This document shows positions 58,897 through 64,000 of a stretch of 64,000 nt of DNA, piece by piece. Where the stretch lies: contig OY848929.1 of assembly GCA_963693285.1 (NCBI GenBank), forward strand, positions 5,644,501-5,708,500, given 5' to 3'. The stretch's first letter is position 1. Each line of letters starts with the position of its first letter. Below the pieces are notes generated by a model. It did not search any database, was not told the DNA's origin, and worked only from the letters and a program-made list of their open reading frames with translations. This DNA comes from Xestospongia muta. Lineage: Eukaryota; Porifera; Demospongiae; Haplosclerida; Petrosiidae. Made by a program: the position numbers and the translations under genes.

Positions 58897-61806
58897 GACA
58901 TTAGTATTACTGCTTTAAAATGTTGTGTTATCTTTTTAAAAATGTTTATATAATGGCCTTTGTTCTACTAATAAATGTACATGTAAATTAATGAATTCAT
59001 TTTGTATTTTTTACAGACTTTAAAAAATGAAATTACTTCAATTTTTTTTTTGATGATAGCTATATAGGTTCTTGTTATGTGACATTAGTATCATTGCTCT
59101 AAAATGTAGCCTTATATTTTAAAAAAGTTTTATATAATCCCCTTTGTTCTACTAGTAAATGTACATGTGCATTAATGAATTAATTTTGTCTTTTTTTACA
59201 GACTTAAAGGAATGAAATTCCTTCAAATGTTTTGTGATGATAGCTATATAGGTCCTTGTTAAGTGACATTAGTATCACTCCTCTAAAATGTAGCATTATA
59301 TTTTTTGAAATCTTTATATAATGGCCTTTGTTCTAGTAGTAAATGTACAAGTAAATTAATGAATTCGTTTTGTCTTTTTACAGACTTTATTAGATAAAAT
59401 TACTTCAAATTTTTTGTGATGATAGCTATATAGGTTCTTGTTAAGTGACATTAGTATCACAGCTCTAAAATGTAGCGTTATATTTTTAAAAAATGTTTAT
59501 ATAATGGCCTTTGTTCTGCTAGTAAATGTACATGTAAATTAATGAATTTGTTTTGTCTTTTTTTAACGAATTTAAAGAATGAAATTGCTTCAACGTTTTT
59601 GTGATGATAGCTATATAGTTCCTTGTTAAGTACATAAGTATCACTGTTCTAAAATGTAGCATTATCCTTTTAAAATTTTTATATAATACCCTTTGTTCTA
59701 CAAGTAAATGTTCATTTAAATTAATGAAATGATTTTGTTTTTTTTTACAGAATTTGAATAATGAAATTACTTAAAATTTTTTGTGATGATAGATATATAG
59801 GTTCTTGTTAAGTGACATTAGTATCACTGCTCTAAAATGAAGCATTATATTTTGAAAAATGTTTATATAATGGCCTTTGTTCTACTAGTAAATGTACGTG
59901 TAAATTAATGAAATCGTTTTGTCTTTTTTTACAGACTTTATAATATAAAATTACTTCAGATTTTTTGTGATAATAGCTTTATATGTCTTTGTTACGTGAC
60001 ATTAGTATCACAGCTCTAAAATGCAGCGTTATATTTTAAAAAATGTTTATATAATGGCCTTTGTTCTAGTAGTAAATGTACATGTAAATTAATGAATTCG
60101 TTTTGTCTTTTTTAACGAATTTAAAGAATAAAATTGCTTGAAATTTTTTATGATGATAGATATATAGGTTCTTGTTAAGTGACATTAGTATGACTGCTCT
60201 AAAATGTAGCATTATCTTTTTAAAAATCTTTATATAATGGCCCTTGTTCTACTAGTAAATGTACATGTAAGTTAATGAATTTGTTTTGTCTTTTTTTTAA
60301 CAAATTTAAAGAATGAAATTACTTCATATTTTTTGTGATGATAGCTATATAGGTCCTTGTTAAGTGACATAAGTATCATTGCTCTAAAATGTAGCATTAT
60401 CCTTTTAAAAATGTTTATATAATGCCCTTTGTTCTAGTAGAAAATGTACATGTAAATTAATGAATTCATTATTTTTTTTTTACAGACTTTAAAGAATAAA
60501 AATTACTTCAAATTTTTTGTGATGATAGCTATATATATTCTTGTTAAGTGACATTAGTATCACAGCTCTAAAATGTAGCATTATATTTTTTAAAATCTTT
60601 ATATAATTGCCTTTGTTCTACTAGTAAATGTACATGTAAATTAATGAATTCGTTTTGTCTTTTTTTACAGACTTGAATGAATGAAATCGCTTTAATTATT
60701 TTGTGATGATAGATATATAGGTTCTTGCTAAATGACATTAGTATCACTGCTCTAAAATGTAGCATTATCCTTTTAAAAATGTTTATATAATGGCCTTTGT
60801 TCTACTAGTAAATGTACATGTAAATTAATGAATTCGTTTTGTCTTTTTTTACAGAATTTAAAGAATGAAATTGCTCCAAAGTTTTTGTGATAATAGCTAT
60901 ATTCTTCCTTGTCAAATGACGTTAGTATCACTGCTCTAAAATGTAGCATTATCCTTTCAAAAATGTTTATATAATGCCCTTTGTTCTAGTAGAAAATGTA
61001 CATGTAAATTAATGAATGCATTTTGTTTTTTTTTACAGACTTTAAAGAATGAAATTACTTCAAATTTTTTGTGATGATAGCTATATAGGTTCTTGTTAAG
61101 TGACATTAGTATCACAACTCTAAAATGTAGCATTATATTTTTTAAAATCTTTATATAATGGCCTTTGTTCTACTAGTAAATGTACATGTAAATTAATAAA
61201 ATCGTTTTGTCTTTTTTTACAGACTTTAAAGAATGAAATTACTTCAAATTTTTTGTGATGATAGATATATAGGTCTTTGTTTAGTGACATTAGTATGACT
61301 GCTCTAAAATGTAGCATTATCCTTTTAAAAATGTTTATATAATGCCCTTTGTTCTAGTAGAAAATGTACATGTAAATTAATGAATGCATTTTGTTTTTTT
61401 ACAGACTTTAAAAAATGAAATTACTTCAAATTTTTTGTGATGATAGCTATATAGGTTGTTGTTAAGTGACATTAGTATCACAGCTCTAAAATGCAGCGTT
61501 ATATTTTAAAAAATGTTTATATAATGGCCTTTGTTCTAGTAGTAAATGTACATGTAAATTAATGAATTCGTTTTGTCTTTTTTAACGAATTTAAAGAATA
61601 AAATTGCTTGAAATTTTTTATGATGATAGCTATATAGGTTGTTGTTAAGTGACATTAGTATGACTGCTCTAAAATGTAGCATTATCCTTTTAAAAATGTT
61701 TATATAATGGCCTTTGTTCTACTAGTAAATGTACATGTAAATTAATGAATTCGTTTTGGTTTTTTTACTGACTTTAACAACATTTATAAGCACAAACAAT
61801 TATTCT

Positions 61807-61990
61807 ACTAAACAAGGACCTATAGAGCTATCATCATAAAAAATTTGAAGCAATTTCATTTTTTTGCCATTTTTGGCTCGAGACCATGGACTATAGTCCA
61901 TGGTCTCGAGCCAAAAATTGAGAATTTGGTACACGTCACAAAATCTCTTGAATGTTTTTATGATGATAGCTATATAGGTCCTTGTTAAGT
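61807..61990. mobile_element. 184-bp fold-back element, right copy 2
   Basis: Palindrome at 61869-61918, perfect. One change in the left inverted end (ACTAAAC for ACTTAAC). Same flank as right copy 1. Confidence 0.7.
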
Positions 61991-62147
61991 GACATTAGTA
62001 TCACTGCTCTAAAATGTAGCATTATCCATTTAAAAATGTTTATATAATGGCCTTTGTTCTACTAGTAAATGTACATGTAAATAAATGAAATCGTTTTGTC
62101 TTTTTTTACTGACTTTAACAACATTTCTAAGCACAAATAATTATTCT

Positions 62148-62331
62148 ACTTAGCAAGAACCTATATAGCTATCATTATAAAAAATTTGAAGCAATTTCAT
62201 TTTTCTGCCATTTTTGGCTCGAGACCATGGACTATAGTCCATGGTCTCGAGCCAAAAATTGAGAATTTGGTCCACGTCACGAAATCTCTTGAATTTTTTT
62301 ATGATGATAGCTATATAGGTCCTTGTTAAGT
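62148..62331. mobile_element. 184-bp fold-back element, right copy 3
   Basis: Palindrome at 62210-62259, perfect. Left end reads ACTTAGCAAGAACC. Its distance from right copy 2 is 341 bp, the same spacing as between left copies 1 and 2, showing that the same composite unit was amplified at both ends of the window. Confidence 0.7.
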
Positions 62332-64000
62332 GACATTAGTATTACTGCTCTAAAATGTTGTGTTATTTTTTTTAAAATGTTTATATAATGGCCTTTGTTC
62401 TACTAGTAAATGTACATGTAAATTAATGAATTCGTTTTGTCTTTTTTTACAGATTTTAAAGAATGAAATTGCTCCAAATTTTTTGTGATAATAGCTATAT
62501 TCTTCCTTGTCAAATGACATTAGTATCACTGCTCTAAAATGTAGCATTATCCTTTTAAAAATGTTTATATAATGCCCTTTGTTCTAGTAGAAAATGTACA
62601 TGTAAATTAATGAATGCATTTTGTTTTTTTTTACAGACTTTAAAGAATGAAATTACTTCAAATTTTTTATGATGATAGCTATATAGGTCCTTGTTAAGTG
62701 ACATTAGTATCACAGCTTTAAAATGTAGCGTTATGTTTTTAAAAATGTTTATATAATGGCCTTTGTTCTACTAGTAAATGTACATGTAAATTAATGAATT
62801 CGTTTTGTCTTTTTTAACGAATTTAAAGAATGAAATTGCTTAAAATTTTTTATGATGATAGCTATATAGGTCTTTGTTAAGTGACATTAGTATGACTGCT
62901 CTAAAATGTAGCATTATCCTTTTAAAAATCTTTATATAATGGCCTTTGTTCTACTAGTAAATGTACATGTAAATTAATGAATTCGTTTTGTTTTTTTTAC
63001 AGACTTTAAAGAATGAAATTACTTCAAATTTTTGTGATGATAGCTATATAGGTTCTTGTTAAGTGACATTAGTATCACAGCTCTAAAATGCAGCGTTATA
63101 TTTTAAAAAATGTTTATATAATGGCCTTTGTTCTACTAGTAAATGTACATGTAAATTAATGAATTCGTTTTGTCTTTTTTAACGAATTTAAAGAATGAAA
63201 TTGCTTAAAATTTTTTATGATGATAGCTATATAGGTCTTTGTTAAGTGACATTAGTATGACTGCTCTAAAATGTAGCATTATCCTTTTAAAAATCTTTAT
63301 ATAATGCCCTTTGTTCTAGTAGTAAATGTGCATGTAAATTAATGAATTCGTTTTGTCTTTTTTTACAGACTTTAATGAATGAAATCGCTTTATTTATTTT
63401 GTGATGATAGCTATATAGGTTCTTGTTAAGTGACATTAGTATCACAGCTTTAAAATGTAGCGTTATGTTTTTAAAAATGTTTATATAATGCCCTTTGTTC
63501 TAGTAGAAAATGTACATGTAAATTAATGAATGCATTTTGTTTTTTTTTACAGACTTTAAAGAATGAAATTACTTCACATTTTTTGTGATGATAGCTATAT
63601 AGGTTCTTGTTAAGTGACATTAGTATCACTGCTCTAAAATGTAGCATTATCCTTTTAAAAATGTTTATATAATGCCCTTTGTTCTAGTAGAAAATGTACA
63701 TGTAAATTAATGAATGCATTTTGTTTTTTTTTACAGACTTTAAAGAATGAAATTACTTCACATTTTTTGTGATAATAGCTATATAGGTTCTTGTTAAGTG
63801 ACATTAGTATCACAGCTTTAAAATGTAGCGTTATGTTTTTAAAAATGTTTATATAATGGCCTTTGTTCTAGTAGTAAATGTGCATGTAAATTAATGAATT
63901 CGTTTTGTCTTTTTTTACAGACTTTAATGAATGAAATCGCTTTAATTATTTTGTGATGATAGCTATATAGGTTCTTGTTAAATTACATTAGTATCACTGC

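Larger units (their letters stand above)
56955..64000 (+). repeat. Right satellite array, about 38 units of ~185 bp
   Basis: Units of about 184-186 bp, each with GTTTATATAATGGCC, TTTGTTCTACTAGTAAATG, TACATGTAAATTAATGAATT, TTTTTTACAGACTTTAAAG, TGATGATAGCTATATAGG, CCTTGTTAAGTGACATTAG and CTGCTCTAAAATGTAGC. Units are similar but not identical; variants such as TTTAACGAATTT in place of TTACAGACTTT alternate along the array, hinting at higher-order structure. The array continues past the window end. Unit length is near nucleosome spacing, but no centromere function can be shown from this. Minus-strand frames of 65 codons in several units are discussed as a finding, not called as genes. Confidence 0.96.

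Overview
The window looks like nuclear DNA of a metazoan with a very compact, AT-rich genome. Ten spliced protein genes occupy about 8.0-41.1 kb. Most introns are only 40-60 bp with GT...AG ends, and intergenic gaps are as short as 45 bp. All recognisable proteins are animal housekeeping proteins. Intron size, density and protein similarity suggest a demosponge of the Amphimedon type. That is an inference from remembered families; no search was run.

Layout. 1-1.95 kb: end of a ~185-bp satellite array that carries a 184-bp fold-back element with a 50-bp palindrome. 1.95-7.7 kb: a broken, inverted copy of the DNAJB11 locus mixed with degenerate exon-like modules, including three copies of a kinesin motor exon. 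8.1-39.3 kb: nine genes in near-alternating orientation: ANKIB1 (+), TAF12 (-), an ABCA1-type transporter (+), WAC-like (+), ACTR3/ARP3 (-), a two-SH3 adaptor (+), MCEE (-), NPEPPS (+) and NBR1 (-). 39.55-41.08 kb: intact DNAJB11 (+). 41.1-44.1 kb: downstream repeats and a second truncated DNAJB11 copy. 44.1-56.8 kb: gene-poor DNA holding a piggyBac-like N-terminal fragment, an NDUFS6 3'-exon relic, a possible membrane protein, tandem exon/intron-like modules with a 23-bp minisatellite, and a 3-kb chain of evolving minisatellites. 56.8-64 kb: the satellite again, inverted relative to the left end, about 38 units, with three more fold-back copies.

The genes serve unrelated jobs: ubiquitin ligation, TFIID/SAGA, lipid transport, transcription-coupled H2B ubiquitination, Arp2/3 actin nucleation, propionate catabolism, peptide trimming, selective autophagy and ER folding. 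They look like a compact housekeeping block rather than a pathway cluster. Neighbours share short divergent promoters (TAF12/ABCA, MCEE/NPEPPS, NBR1/DNAJB11) or have 3' ends 45-200 bp apart (ANKIB1/TAF12, WAC/ARP3, SH3/MCEE, NPEPPS/NBR1).

The most unusual features are the fixed-length fold-back element inside the satellite, the large-scale inverted symmetry of satellite plus DNAJB11 blocks around the gene block, and repeated amplification of exon/intron-like modules. CDS coordinates below run from start codon to stop codon and include introns; I placed exon junctions by eye.
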